A stretch of DNA of 64,000 bases, from NCBI GenBank assembly GCA_028713675.1, contig JAQTNV010000015.1, positions 4,080-68,079 on the forward strand. Reading direction: 5' to 3'. Below, piece after piece: positions 42,565 to 51,187 of the stretch. Source of the stretch: a bacterium. GTDB taxonomy: Bacteria; Desulfobacterota; JAPLJL01. Both the position numbers and the translations under genes were made by a program. The first letter of the stretch is position 1. The number at the start of each line of letters is the position of its first letter. The notes beneath the pieces were generated by a model. It was not told the origin of the DNA. It made no database searches and worked only from the letters and a program-made list of their open reading frames with translations.

Positions 42565-43425
42565 ATGGAAATTATTAACGACATTCACCAGATGCAGAAA
42601 AAGGCGGAGGCGGTCCGGAACTCCGGGAAGACCATCGCCTTCGTTCCCACCATGGGCTACCTGCACGCCGGACACCTCGCCCTGATGCGGGCCGGGCGCC
42701 AGCGCGCCGATGTCCTGGTGGTGAGCATCTTCGTCAATCCCGCCCAGTTCGGCCCCAAGGAGGATTTCGGCTCCTATCCCCGCGACCTGGACCGGGATTC
42801 CGCCCTCTGCCGGGAAGCCGGGGTGGACATCATTTTCCATCCGGCCGCCGAGGACATTTACCCCCGCGGCTACCAGACCTACATCGAGGTGGAAAAGCTC
42901 TCCCACGGGCTCTGCGGGGATTTCCGGCCCGGTCACTTCCGCGGGGTCGCCACCGTGGTGGCCAAGCTCTTCCACCTGGTCAAGCCTCACCTGGCCGTTT
43001 TCGGCCAGAAGGACTACCAGCAGCTGGCCGTCATCCGCCGAATGGTCGCGGACCTGAACCTCGACATTGAAATCGTGGGCTATCCCACCGTCCGGGAAAC
43101 CGACGGCCTGGCCATGAGCTCCCGGAACACTTACCTGAATGCCGCCGAGCGCCAGTCGGCCCTGGCCCTTTCCCGCTCCCTGGAACAGGCCCAACAGATG
43201 CTCCAGGAAGGCGAGCGGGCGCCCGGCCGGATCGAGCAGGCGGTGCGCGAGACGATCAGCCGGGAACCGGCGACCGAGATTGAATATGTCAGGGTCTGCC
43301 ACCCTGACAGTCTGTCCGAGCTCAAATGGGTGGAAAATTCCGCCCTCCTGGCCCTCGCGGTCCGGGTGGGCAAAACCCGTTTGATTGATAACCGCATTAT
43401 CACTACCAAACCAGGAGGGGAATGA
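42565..43425 (+). CDS. panC: Pantothenate synthetase
   Basis: ATP-dependent ligase that joins pantoate and beta-alanine. It is 286 residues. The nucleotide-binding HIGH-like motif is [11 protein letters not shown], preceded by FVPTMG; later [35 protein letters not shown] and the KMSKS-like SSRNTYL are all present. ATG 42565 is used; a TTG two codons upstream is possible and neither has a clear ribosome site. The TGA stop overlaps the start region of panD, so translation is coupled. Confidence 0.95.
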   Translation: MEIINDIHQMQKKAEAVRNSGKTIAFVPTMGYLHAGHLALMRAGRQRADVLVVSIFVNPAQFGPKEDFGSYPRDLDRDSALCREAGVDIIFHPAAEDIYPRGYQTYIEVEKLSHGLCGDFRPGHFRGVATVVAKLFHLVKPHLAVFGQKDYQQLAVIRRMVADLNLDIEIVGYPTVRETDGLAMSSRNTYLNAAERQSALALSRSLEQAQQMLQEGERAPGRIEQAVRETISREPATEIEYVRVCHPDSLSELKWVENSALLALAVRVGKTRLIDNRIITTKPGGE

Positions 43426-43796
43426 TGGAAAGGATGATGCTCAAGGGCAAGATTCACCGGGCCACGGTGACTGACGCTAATCTCGATTACGAAGGCAGTA
43501 TCACGGTGGACCGGAAGCTGATGGAGGCCGCCGATATCCTGGAGTTCGAGCAGGTCCACATCTACGACGTCTCCAACGGCAACCGTTTCGAGACCTACTG
43601 CATCCCCGGCCCGCCGGGGAGCGGAACCATCTGCCTGAACGGGGCGGCCGCCCGCATGGTCAGCCGGGGCGACCTGGTCATCATCGCGGCCTACGGGCTC
43701 ATGAACGCCGAGGAAATCCGGAGCCACCAGCCCAAGCTGGTCTACGTGGACGCCCAGAACCGGATCGTCAAGGTGGCGAATAAGAGAGTTGCGTAG
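43425..43796 (+). CDS. panD: Aspartate 1-decarboxylase precursor
   Basis: Pyruvoyl enzyme that makes beta-alanine from aspartate for PanC. It is a 123-residue proenzyme. The self-cleavage site is the Gly-Ser of DYEGSITVD; the Ser becomes the pyruvoyl group. Conserved [10 protein letters not shown], the active-site Tyr in [15 protein letters not shown], and NGAAARM are present. The start is set at ATG 43425 with AGGAGGGG just upstream; ATG 43422, which overlaps the panC stop, is the alternative. PanD completes a one-operon route from ketoisovalerate and aspartate to pantothenate. Confidence 0.95.
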   Translation: MERMMLKGKIHRATVTDANLDYEGSITVDRKLMEAADILEFEQVHIYDVSNGNRFETYCIPGPPGSGTICLNGAAARMVSRGDLVIIAAYGLMNAEEIRSHQPKLVYVDAQNRIVKVANKRVA

Positions 43797-43802
43797 TAAC
43801 CA

Positions 43803-43892
43803 GGAGATAGCAGATAGGAGATGGAAGATGGGGAAAAGCCAAAAGGCTTTTTCCTACCCTATCTCCGATCTCCCATCTCCGATCTCCCATGA
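43803..43892. repeat. Opposed heptamer arrays with a central terminator hairpin after panD
   Basis: Left array 43803-43830: GGAGATA, GCAGATA, GGAGATG, GAAGATG. Right array 43859-43886: CTATCTC, CGATCTC, CCATCTC, CGATCTC. Between them AAAAGCC (43834-43840) and GGCTTTT (43845-43851) make a small hairpin with a T-run. The arms can pair along their length, giving one long imperfect stem between panD and the next gene. Confidence 0.85.
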
Positions 43893-43904
43893 ATAAGGAG
43901 CGTC

Positions 43905-44075
43905 ATGCCCAAAAAAGAAGTCAAGCTTGATGCGAAAAAGCTGAAGGTTTTCAAGATCCGCAACCGCGGGGGCTACGCCGCCATTTACCAGAACAACCTG
44001 ACCGAGGGCCCGACCTCCGCCCAGGCGGTTTCCCGGATGCTGAAGGCGGTGGCCCGGAAGCCGAAGAAAAAATAG
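43905..44075 (+). CDS. Small basic protein of unknown function (56 residues)
   Basis: The ORF has an excellent AAGGAG four bases before its ATG and GC-rich codon use like its neighbours. The product is Lys/Arg-rich at both ends (MPKKEVKLDAKKLKV and ARKPKKK) with a short core containing FKIRNRGGYAAIYQNNLTEG. This resembles small DNA- or RNA-binding or ribosome-associated proteins, but I recognise no family. Lies between panD and the DUF502 gene. Confidence 0.65.
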   Translation: MPKKEVKLDAKKLKVFKIRNRGGYAAIYQNNLTEGPTSAQAVSRMLKAVARKPKKK

Positions 44076-44145
44076 CCGTTCTCCCGCCCCTCCCCCGAAG
44101 TCATATATCCTTATATAATGTCAGGTAACTGATTTTTTTATTAAA

Positions 44146-44177
44146 TGTCATGCTGAGCGTCAGCGAAGCGACTGGGG
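44146..44177. repeat. TGTCATGCTGAGCG-type dispersed repeat
   Basis: Reads TGTCATGCTGAGCGTCAGCG then AAGCGACTGGGG, immediately upstream of the DUF502 start. Same family as 12143-12172 and 54971-55134. Confidence 0.7.
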
Positions 44178-44184
44178 TTTCTTT

Positions 44185-44847
44185 ATGAACACACCTCTTA
44201 ATCTTACGCCCAATACCCTCCCGGTTCCCTTCACCAAAAGGATCAAGAATTATTTCCTGGCCGGAATCCTGGTCATGGTCCCCCTGGTGATCACCATCTG
44301 GGTGATCGCCCTCTTCATCGGCTGGACCGACAATTTCCTGGATTTCCTCCCCCCCCGTTTCCACCCCCATACCTACATCCCCATCCCCGGCTGGGGGATT
44401 ATCATCGCCGTCATCCTCATCTTCACTTCCGGAATGATCACCACCAATTATCTGGGGAAAAAGATGCTGGGCTTCTGGGGGCGCCAGGTCGAGAAGATCC
44501 CCCTGATCCGCAGCATCTACGGCTCCGTCCGCCAGCTCCTGGAATCGCTTTTCCTTCAGACCGGCCGGCATTTCCAGCGGGTGGTCCTGATCGAGTTTCC
44601 CCGCTCCGGGATGTACTCCATCGCCTTCATCACCGGGGAGACCAAACAGGAGATCCTGGATAAAACCGGCAAGAAACTGGTCAACCTCTTTTATCCCACC
44701 ACCCCCAACCCGACCTCCGGCTTTTTCATCATGCTCCCGGAAGAAGAAATCACGGAACTCGACATGTCGGTCGAAGACGCTTTCAAGCTGATCATCTCGG
44801 GAGGCATCCTCTCCGAAGATACCGTCAGCAAAATGATCAAACATTAA
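44185..44847 (+). CDS. DUF502 family membrane protein
   Basis: A 220-residue protein with two N-terminal hydrophobic helices (about 27-48 and 70-90) and a soluble C-terminal part. Family segments include YFLAGILVMVPLVITIWV, IPLIRSIYGSVRQLLESLF and SGMYSIAFITGET. DUF502 proteins are widespread membrane proteins without a settled function. The ATG follows a dispersed repeat element, and no strong ribosome site is visible. It ends two bases before the smpB start. Confidence 0.88.
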   Translation: MNTPLNLTPNTLPVPFTKRIKNYFLAGILVMVPLVITIWVIALFIGWTDNFLDFLPPRFHPHTYIPIPGWGIIIAVILIFTSGMITTNYLGKKMLGFWGRQVEKIPLIRSIYGSVRQLLESLFLQTGRHFQRVVLIEFPRSGMYSIAFITGETKQEILDKTGKKLVNLFYPTTPNPTSGFFIMLPEEEITELDMSVEDAFKLIISGGILSEDTVSKMIKH

Positions 44848-44849
44848 GC

Positions 44850-45347
44850 TTGGCCGCGAAGAAAGATCCGGAAGGAATCAAGACCGTCGCCCAGAACCGC
44901 CGGGCCCTGCGGGACTTTTCCGTGCTTGAGACCCTCGAGGCCGGGATCGAGCTCCGGGGCGCGGAGGTCAAGTCGGTCCGGGACGGCGCCGTCGACCTTA
45001 AGGACGGCTACGCCCTGGTCGATAACGGGCAGGTCTTTCTTCTGAACGTCCGGATCTCGCCCTATCCCCAGGCGGGACGGGACGCCCCCGACCCGGAGCG
45101 GAAGCGCCGCCTCCTCCTGCACAAGCGGGAGATCAACCGCCTCTACGGCCAGACCCAGGAGCGGGGTTTTACTCTTATCCCGCTCAAGGTATACTTTAAG
45201 AAAGGCAAAGCGAAGCTGGCTCTGGCCGTGGCCCGAGGCAAGAAATTCGAGGACCAGCGCGAGACTATTAAAGAGCGCGAGGCCCAGCGGGACATGGCCC
45301 GGGCCCTCCGTCGCGACCATGTGGGGGCGAAAAGGTTTCGACGTTGA
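44850..45347 (+). CDS. smpB: tmRNA-binding protein SmpB
   Basis: Partner of tmRNA in trans-translation rescue of stalled ribosomes. It is 165 residues with the OB-fold core: IKTVAQNRRALRDFSVLETL, ELRGAEVKSVRDGAVDLKDG, and LLLHKREINRLYG, then the basic tail RDMARALRRDHVGAKRFRR. A TTG start is used; it lies two bases after the DUF502 stop, suggesting coupling. Its last codons (from about 45323) overlap the 5' end of the tmRNA gene by 25 bases. Confidence 0.94.
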   Translation: MAAKKDPEGIKTVAQNRRALRDFSVLETLEAGIELRGAEVKSVRDGAVDLKDGYALVDNGQVFLLNVRISPYPQAGRDAPDPERKRRLLLHKREINRLYGQTQERGFTLIPLKVYFKKGKAKLALAVARGKKFEDQRETIKEREAQRDMARALRRDHVGAKRFRR

Positions 45348-45683
45348 GTGGAGCTGCCAGTGGGCATGCCGAGGTCGTCACAACCTCGTTAAAAAGGTGG
45401 CAAACAAATAGTCGCCAACGACTATAATTATGCTCTCGCGGCTTAATTGACCGCGAGCGTCCCGGGGACCCTTCTCCGCCCGTAGAAGGCCCCAGGGGCG
45501 CCGATCAAACGGGCTAGCCCCGCCGCCCCGGTGGGGACGGCAGGGCGAAGCAACTCCCACCTGGCTTCCTTTTGATCCTGTCCTGGGGAGCTTAAGGAAG
45601 TGAGAAAAAATCCAGGACTAAGCATGTAGGCCTCTGTACTTCTTCCTCAGCGGACGCGGGTTCGATTCCCGCCGCCTCCACCA
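45323..45683 (+). ncRNA. ssrA: Transfer-messenger RNA
   Basis: A 361-base tmRNA. The 5' end GGGGGCGAAAAGGTTTCGACG is typical and GGGGGCG (45323-45329) pairs with CGCCTCC (45673-45679) in the acceptor stem; the encoded CCA is 45681-45683. The T arm is GCGGGTTCGATTCCCGC. The resume region contains the tag reading frame 45414-45446, giving ANDYNYALAA, close to the common ANDENYALAA. The 5' end lies inside smpB, so both are probably made from one transcript and processed. Confidence 0.96.
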
Positions 45684-45710
45684 ATTTTTCTCAATTAAGA
45701 AAAATTGGTG
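45679..45710 (+). promoter_or_regulatory. Hairpin at the tmRNA 3' end
   Basis: CACCAATTTTTCT (45679-45691) and AGAAAAATTGGTG (45698-45710) are a perfect 13-bp inverted repeat that includes the CCA end of tmRNA. There is no T-run after it on the plus strand, so it is not a classic terminator; 3' processing or a remnant of a mobile-element junction are possible. Confidence 0.6.
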
Positions 45711-45818
45711 AGCGCCGATTTGCTCCCGAAAGGTTTATTTTCCCTCCAGTTGGAAATTTTCAAAACCAGCGCCGGGTACTGCATTGACAGCGATCAACCG
45801 TCCGGCAAAAATCACAGC

Positions 45819-46082
45819 ATGCAAAACAAGGCGGCCGCCCGGGCGAAACAGAAGGATCAGGCGAAGATCATCTCCTACAGGTCTGATTATGTGCGCTGGC
45901 ACATTCTGGCATTTGCTTACGGCCTTATTTTCTCCTGCCTGATCACTTTTATCGAGCAGTCGTTCTTCCCGTATCTCCCTTCGAATATAACCCTCGGCGT
46001 CCTGTCGGTGATAGTTTTCAAGCCGCTGATATTCATCGTTTTCGCGCGCGTGGTGGCGCGGAAAAAACTGCCGACCGCATGA
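45819..46082 (+). CDS. Small membrane protein upstream of a PAP2 gene
   Basis: An 87-residue protein with a basic N-terminus (MQNKAAARAKQKDQAK) and two hydrophobic helices (about 24-46 and 55-77). I recognise no family. The start is placed at ATG 45819; a longer frame reaching back to 45705 would run through the tmRNA 3' hairpin. No strong ribosome site is seen. Its TGA overlaps the ATG of the next gene (ATGA), so the two are coupled and may form a membrane complex. Confidence 0.65.
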   Translation: MQNKAAARAKQKDQAKIISYRSDYVRWHILAFAYGLIFSCLITFIEQSFFPYLPSNITLGVLSVIVFKPLIFIVFARVVARKKLPTA

Positions 46083-46873
46083 AAAAATCGACCCACAGTT
46101 TCTGGCAGCTGATCTGGAGCCACAATCTCTACATCATCGGCGGGGCCATTCTGTTCGGACTCTGGACCGGAGGATATTTTCTGGTCGGCTATCTAACCGT
46201 GAACGAACCCGCGGCCCGGCTGACCTCCGCGCTCGACCAAAGCATCCCCTTCAAGCCGAAATTCGTCTGGTTCTACATGACGCTTTATCCGGTTTTCCTG
46301 ATCCCCTTCCTCAGTGTGCGCGACCGTCAGTTTTTCAAGCTGATGGCCTATGCCTACACCACCGTGATGGTTCTCTGCTACACGATCTTCTTCGTTTTCC
46401 CGGTCATCATGGACCGGCCGGCGTTCGAGGTCGTCGATTTTTCCACCTGGGCCCTGAAGAAATTCTACAACAATGACCCGCCGGTCAACTGCTTTCCGAG
46501 CATGCACGTGGCGATGGCAACGCTCGCTTCGCTGACGCTGTACGAGATCAGCCGCAGGCAGGGGATTTTCTGCCTGGCGTTGACGCTGGTGATCGGTGTC
46601 AGCACCGTGCTGACCAAGGAGCATTACGTCGCCGATGTCCTGGTGGCGATCGTGATCGCGGTCCTGGCCTATTACGCCTATTTCCGGCAAAGGATCACCG
46701 CCCTGCTCTCGGCCCGCCTGGAGTCGATTGAGGCCCGGGTCGATGCCGAGATCGAGGAACACCTCGAACCGCTGGTGAAGAAGATCGTGTCGGAAGAGGT
46801 CGCGCGCCTGCTGTTCGAAGAGAAAAAGAAGCGGAACGGATCACCGCCTACCACGGGAAAAAATGGCCAGTAA
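46079..46873 (+). CDS. PAP2-family phosphatase or phosphotransferase
   Basis: A 264-residue membrane protein with about six hydrophobic helices. The PAP2 motifs are CFPSMHVAMA (His of motif 2) and STVLTKEHYVADVL (motif 3 His and Asp), as in lipid phosphatases and inositol phosphorylceramide synthase-like enzymes; motif 1 is not clear. The C-terminal 65 residues are a charged, helical, probably coiled-coil tail. It likely acts on a polyprenyl or phospholipid phosphate. A heptamer array (46880-46907) starts six bases after the stop. Confidence 0.85.
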   Translation: MKKSTHSFWQLIWSHNLYIIGGAILFGLWTGGYFLVGYLTVNEPAARLTSALDQSIPFKPKFVWFYMTLYPVFLIPFLSVRDRQFFKLMAYAYTTVMVLCYTIFFVFPVIMDRPAFEVVDFSTWALKKFYNNDPPVNCFPSMHVAMATLASLTLYEISRRQGIFCLALTLVIGVSTVLTKEHYVADVLVAIVIAVLAYYAYFRQRITALLSARLESIEARVDAEIEEHLEPLVKKIVSEEVARLLFEEKKKRNGSPPTTGKNGQ

Positions 46874-46879
46874 GGTGAG

Positions 46880-46907
46880 GGGTCAAAGGTCAAAGGCAAG
46901 AAACAAG
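46880..46907. repeat. Four-unit heptamer array after the PAP2 gene
   Basis: GGGTCAA, AGGTCAA, AGGCAAG, AAACAAG in register, between the convergent PAP2 and usher genes. Purine-rich on the PAP2 strand. Confidence 0.7.
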
Positions 46908-46914
46908 AGAAAAT

Positions 46915-49332
46915 TCAATTCATCTTACATTCCAGCACACCCAGGTCAGTCACCATCCTATCGTTTTCCGGCATTTCCACATTTAATAAGCATTTCATAT
47001 CGCGATAGATAAGATTTAATTCATATTTCCCCGGCGTGATGTCCTCAAGATAGAACTCGCCGCCTTTTCCAACTACCGTTTCAACCAACTGGTTACCGAT
47101 ATTTGCGGTGAGCTTTCCCAACTCGGCCGGAAACTTTTTGCCGTCTTTAATCAGAAAGATATGACCGGTAAGATTCTGAATCTTTTTAACGTCATATTTT
47201 AAAACGGCCCCTCCTCGATACGGTGGGGAAACGAACATTTCCGTTTTTCCAATTCGATAGTTCATGGGTATAGCATCGTCTTGGACGGAAATTTTATTTT
47301 CGTAATAGGAAATCAGGTCCGGCACCAGGATTTCACCTTTCCGGTTGGTTTTCCCGGATGCGTTTGAATTCAGATTCACCGTGACATTTTTCAGGTCCGC
47401 CACCTTGACCAAGCCATAGCTATCGGTAACCGGCCTCGTGATGAACAGGGATTTATCGATAAAGACCGCCCCTCCGGAAGCCGTAAGATTATAGAGATTC
47501 CTGCCCTGGAAGCTGTAATAATTGGCATCGTAAATTCCATACCGCCCCCGGTATTCAATATTGGCATTGCCATCGGCTTTTCTTTCCCAGTCGTTATTTT
47601 CGGATTCAGCCATGAATCTATAACCCAACCCTTCACTGAAAGGAGGATTTTTTTGCAAATAGACGGTTTCTTTAAAATTGTTTTTCGATTTCCCGATATC
47701 CTGCTGATAGTTCAGGCCTCCGGAAGTGCGGTCTCCAAAATAGAAATTTAATCCAGCAAAGATTTCGTATGTATTTTCATCGGCCTGTCTCGATCCGGAA
47801 GCGCGCAGGAGCAGATTTGCATATCGGAAGAGATTCCTGCTGAAGTAAAAAGTTAAATTACTCAAATTTTGATCATCATATTTATTTATTTCGGAAAAAA
47901 TAAGCGACAAAGAACCGATAACCTTGATGTTATAGCCAAGGCTTAAAAGTGATTCAAATCTTTTCTTTTCTTTGATTGATTCCAGGGAAACATTGGTGTA
48001 TTCCCGGTTGAGATATTCGAACATAAATCGACCGCTGAAATTATTGTTGGTGTAATAATAATCAATGGCCGCGCCATATCCCGGTTTTTTCTCCGAAATA
48101 CTTGTCGCCGCTGATACCTCGATGACCCCCGCCCTTCCAGCCAAAAATGAAGCGGAAGGACCGAGATTAAAAAAGTCCGGATCGGCCTCTCCTCTAACCC
48201 CGATGGTGAGGTTATTAGTAAAGCCGTATTTATGATAGAACAAAAAGGCCGGGTCACCGTAATTGAAACTTTCCTCGCGCAGATTTTCTCTTTTGAATCC
48301 CAGGCCGTAATTGTAATCATGGAGCCCCGGCTTAAGAATTCCGGCAGAATAATAAAAAGGATATTTAATCCTTTCCACCTTTCCCGAAGCATCTTTAACC
48401 ACCAGCTCTACATCCTGGAGGCCGTTGGTCAGGGGAAGATTCAAAAACTCAAATCCCCCCGGTGAAAGCCGCTCTTTTCTAACCGGGATGCCATTGATAA
48501 TCAATTCCACTTCTGAAGGGTTCTGGATAAAACCGGAAAACTTAATATTCGGATACCTGATAAAATACGGATCGATGGAAAATTCCTTCGCGATATTTAT
48601 TCCGCCAATGTTTCCTAACCCTCCCAGGTGACCTCCCGAGGATGCGATGAAATCACCCAGCGTAATCCTTCTCATCGTTTTGCGGTTGTCCCTGGTGATG
48701 TTGCTCATCAGCCGGACAAAATTTTCCCGATCATCGGTCTTCCGGTAAGAAAAATTGGAATAGGCCAAGAAATCCCCCAGTCTTATCCCTGCCTCAAAGG
48801 GGATATTCAAGTCCTCAAATTTTAAGCGTTCCCCGGCATCGTAACTTACCAGGTAATTAAGGAAAGCGCTGTTGTATTTGGGATACAAAACCTCATTTTC
48901 TTTTTTCTCTTTAATATCAATTACTTGAGTGTTTAAAAGTTTGGGCTCGGCAGTGATGTCAACGGAAAGCTTTTTTTCATCGAATTTGAAATTTACCTCA
49001 GGATAAAGGTTCTTAAGCGATATGTAGTTTTCCCCGTTAATCAGTATGGGCTTCGGTATATCTTTAAAACCCAGGCTTTTAAAATCGCTGGCTTTAATCA
49101 GGATAAAATCATTTTTCCTGATCACAATAAAATCCCCTTTTTTCTCCGAATTAAGATACACCTCCAGCACTTCCTGGTCCGTAGCGGACGCGGAGTTCCC
49201 TTTTTGGTCAAGCAGGACGATTGAGCCTGGTTTGGGGGGATCTGAGATTATTTTGCCTTCGGCAAAGGCAAATTTTGGACAAAATAAAAGGCTGATTACG
49301 AAAAGAAAGACAAACTCATTTCGGGCAGGCAC
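46915..49332 (-). CDS. Outer-membrane fimbrial usher (archaic chaperone-usher type)
   Basis: An outer-membrane pore that assembles and secretes fimbrial subunits. About 805 residues when started at GTG 49332, which gives a normal signal peptide (VFLFVISLLF ... AFA) and an overlap with the chaperone gene. The usher core includes GDFIASSGGHLGGLGNIGGI, the plug and barrel region, SPGGFEFLNLPLTNGLQDVE and repeated aromatic beta strands. The C-terminal domain ends with ECKMN. Low GC content contrasts with the surrounding genes. Csu-type and related archaic systems fit best. Confidence 0.88.
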   Translation of the reverse strand: MPARNEFVFLFVISLLFCPKFAFAEGKIISDPPKPGSIVLLDQKGNSASATDQEVLEVYLNSEKKGDFIVIRKNDFILIKASDFKSLGFKDIPKPILINGENYISLKNLYPEVNFKFDEKKLSVDITAEPKLLNTQVIDIKEKKENEVLYPKYNSAFLNYLVSYDAGERLKFEDLNIPFEAGIRLGDFLAYSNFSYRKTDDRENFVRLMSNITRDNRKTMRRITLGDFIASSGGHLGGLGNIGGINIAKEFSIDPYFIRYPNIKFSGFIQNPSEVELIINGIPVRKERLSPGGFEFLNLPLTNGLQDVELVVKDASGKVERIKYPFYYSAGILKPGLHDYNYGLGFKRENLREESFNYGDPAFLFYHKYGFTNNLTIGVRGEADPDFFNLGPSASFLAGRAGVIEVSAATSISEKKPGYGAAIDYYYTNNNFSGRFMFEYLNREYTNVSLESIKEKKRFESLLSLGYNIKVIGSLSLIFSEINKYDDQNLSNLTFYFSRNLFRYANLLLRASGSRQADENTYEIFAGLNFYFGDRTSGGLNYQQDIGKSKNNFKETVYLQKNPPFSEGLGYRFMAESENNDWERKADGNANIEYRGRYGIYDANYYSFQGRNLYNLTASGGAVFIDKSLFITRPVTDSYGLVKVADLKNVTVNLNSNASGKTNRKGEILVPDLISYYENKISVQDDAIPMNYRIGKTEMFVSPPYRGGAVLKYDVKKIQNLTGHIFLIKDGKKFPAELGKLTANIGNQLVETVVGKGGEFYLEDITPGKYELNLIYRDMKCLLNVEMPENDRMVTDLGVLECKMN

Positions 49333-50062
49333 TTTCGTTAAGAGACGCCTTTCTTCGAGCGATAGTACCGACGTCTGCTTTCGCGTCAATGGTGATGGTC
49401 TTAAGTTTCCGACAGACGTTACCAGGTATATCAAAGAGATAAGTTTTAGAAACACCGGGGAGAAGGTACCAACCTTTCAGGTCCTGTTGAAACAAATCCT
49501 TGCCGTTCCCGTCATCGCCGACAGCTTTTATGGAGGTTAAAAAAAGATGTGAATTACCATTATTTTTAACATTCGCTTTTATTTTACCGTTTTGAATTTC
49601 TACCCCCTCTATTACCCCGGCAGGTTTTTCTTTTGCCGAGGTGATAAATATCGGAATGCCGACTTTTAACAGCATCTTAAGTCCCATTACTCCGGGTTTT
49701 TCCGCCGAGATCTCTTCTAAATAAATCCGATAGCTTAACTCCTTCTCTTCACTATATTTCACATAACCGACCCTAATTACCCTCTCCTCCCCCTTTTTCA
49801 AGGTCAATATTTTGGGTGTAATGATTATATTTTCAGTGGGTTCGTAGACATCGTTGGCTTTATTATCCTGTTTCCAATTGAAAATAGACAATTGGAGCGT
49901 CAAATCATTTTCCGACTCATTTTTAACAATTATTTTTTCGGCATTTTTTTTCTGATCGAGAAATACTTTCATCGGTAAAACCTTGAACGAGCCGGCGAAA
50001 GTCAGAAAAGGAACAAGAAAAAGGAATAAATAAATGAGTAATGATAAAAATATTTTTTTCAT
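49316..50062 (-). CDS. Periplasmic fimbrial chaperone (PapD-like)
   Basis: A 248-residue PapD-type chaperone with a signal peptide (residues about 1-22, ending TFA). It donates a beta strand to fimbrial subunits and delivers them to the usher. Family features are the N-terminal domain PMKVFLDQKKNAEKIIVKN and the LKKGEERVIRVGYV strand. The C-terminal domain is smaller with cysteines (GNVCRKL, ESACPK). Its last codons overlap the usher start. AT-rich like its neighbours. Confidence 0.88.
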   Translation of the reverse strand: MKKIFLSLLIYLFLFLVPFLTFAGSFKVLPMKVFLDQKKNAEKIIVKNESENDLTLQLSIFNWKQDNKANDVYEPTENIIITPKILTLKKGEERVIRVGYVKYSEEKELSYRIYLEEISAEKPGVMGLKMLLKVGIPIFITSAKEKPAGVIEGVEIQNGKIKANVKNNGNSHLFLTSIKAVGDDGNGKDLFQQDLKGWYLLPGVSKTYLFDIPGNVCRKLKTITIDAKADVGTIARRKASLNESACPK

Positions 50063-50071
50063 CTAAATTTG

Positions 50072-50530
50072 CTAATATTCTATCGTTATGACAATGTTAT
50101 CAGAATAACTTCCGGCCGGAACATACTGTCCGGCCAGGATCCGTCCATAAATTGTGTAATTTTGATCACCGCCAGTTCCGATACCATTCACCGAATTATA
50201 TTCCCATATGGTTGCATAAGTGTTATCCGTATATAGATTGTAGTCTAGCAAATTACTCCCATTATTCATTTGCCGCGGTTTATAAGTTCCACTTCCACCG
50301 GTTCCGAGGGAAATTGTAAAGTCTATGCCTTCGCTGCAGTTAATGGACATTGAACCTGTGCTATAAGTATTGTTGCCGACATAAGATCCGAAATTCACCG
50401 AGGATATTGCTACAAACGTACACATCATTGGCACCTTGGCAGTCAATTTCAAAATACCTTTTATTTTTGCGGCAGATGCAATCCCGGCCAAAATAAATAT
50501 TATGGCAAGGAAAATCAGAATAATAGACAT
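50072..50530 (-). CDS. Spore coat U (SCPU) domain fimbrial subunit
   Basis: A 152-residue secreted pilin-like subunit with a hydrophobic signal (about 2-19, ending ASA). The SCPU/CsuA-like domain shows the paired cysteines (MMCTFV and INCSEG), the NFGSYVGN motif and the closing VPAGSYSDNIVITIEY strand. It is polymerised through donor-strand exchange by the chaperone and usher encoded downstream. Third of three such genes in transcription order. Confidence 0.87.
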   Translation of the reverse strand: MSIILIFLAIIFILAGIASAAKIKGILKLTAKVPMMCTFVAISSVNFGSYVGNNTYSTGSMSINCSEGIDFTISLGTGGSGTYKPRQMNNGSNLLDYNLYTDNTYATIWEYNSVNGIGTGGDQNYTIYGRILAGQYVPAGSYSDNIVITIEY

Positions 50531-50608
50531 AATAATAAATTTAAAAACTGCGGAGCAAGGTTAATCCCCGAGAATATTAAGCACTCTCCGTATTCCAACA
50601 ATTGTTCT

Positions 50609-51079
50609 TTAATAAGTTATTGTAACAACAATAGAATCCGAATAGGCGCCCGTATCTGGCCACTGCCCGCCAGGTATCCGGCCATAGACTGTATGAGATT
50701 GCGGTGAGGAACTGCCAGTATCAGAAACCGTTTCAGAACCTTCCGTACCATCTCCCCATATCGTTGCATGGGAGGCATCCTTATAAAGATTATAATATAA
50801 TTCATAATTAAACGTCATAAATCGATTGTAATCAGAAGAGTGGCCTCTGCTGAGGGCAATGGTATAAGATTGGGCATTGGTGCAAGTGACGCTCACATCA
50901 CCGGTGGCATCTAAAGCACTGCCAGTATAATTGCCAAAGTTCACATCAGATGTTGAAAGCGTACAATGAGTAACAACATTAGCGCTCACATTCAGATTGC
51001 CGGTTACTGTTGCAGCGGAAGCAATCCCGGCGAAAAGAAATGTTGTTACCAAACAAATTGCTGTACATAATATTTTCAT
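50609..51079 (-). CDS. Spore coat U (SCPU) domain fimbrial subunit
   Basis: A 156-residue secreted subunit, signal peptide about 1-22 (LFAGIASA). SCPU signatures are VVTHCTLSTSDVNFGNYTG, VTCTNAQSYTIALSRG and the C-terminal DTGAYSDSIVVTITY. Clearly paralogous to the flanking subunits at 50072 and 51188. Two cysteines form the usual disulfide. AT-rich codon use. Confidence 0.87.
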   Translation of the reverse strand: MKILCTAICLVTTFLFAGIASAATVTGNLNVSANVVTHCTLSTSDVNFGNYTGSALDATGDVSVTCTNAQSYTIALSRGHSSDYNRFMTFNYELYYNLYKDASHATIWGDGTEGSETVSDTGSSSPQSHTVYGRIPGGQWPDTGAYSDSIVVTITY

Positions 51080-51187
51080 TCTTTTCTCCTCCGAAATAAT
51101 CTTTTTAAAATAAAAAAAATGCAGAGAGGGTTAACCCCCAAGAGGATTATCCTCTCTCCGCAGTTCAAGCAATTCAAAAAATATTTT

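Noticed and set aside
45705-46082. A longer 125-residue protein starting at 45705
   Set aside because: The extra N-terminal part would be translated from the hairpin at the tmRNA 3' end; ATG 45819 begins the membrane protein more plausibly.
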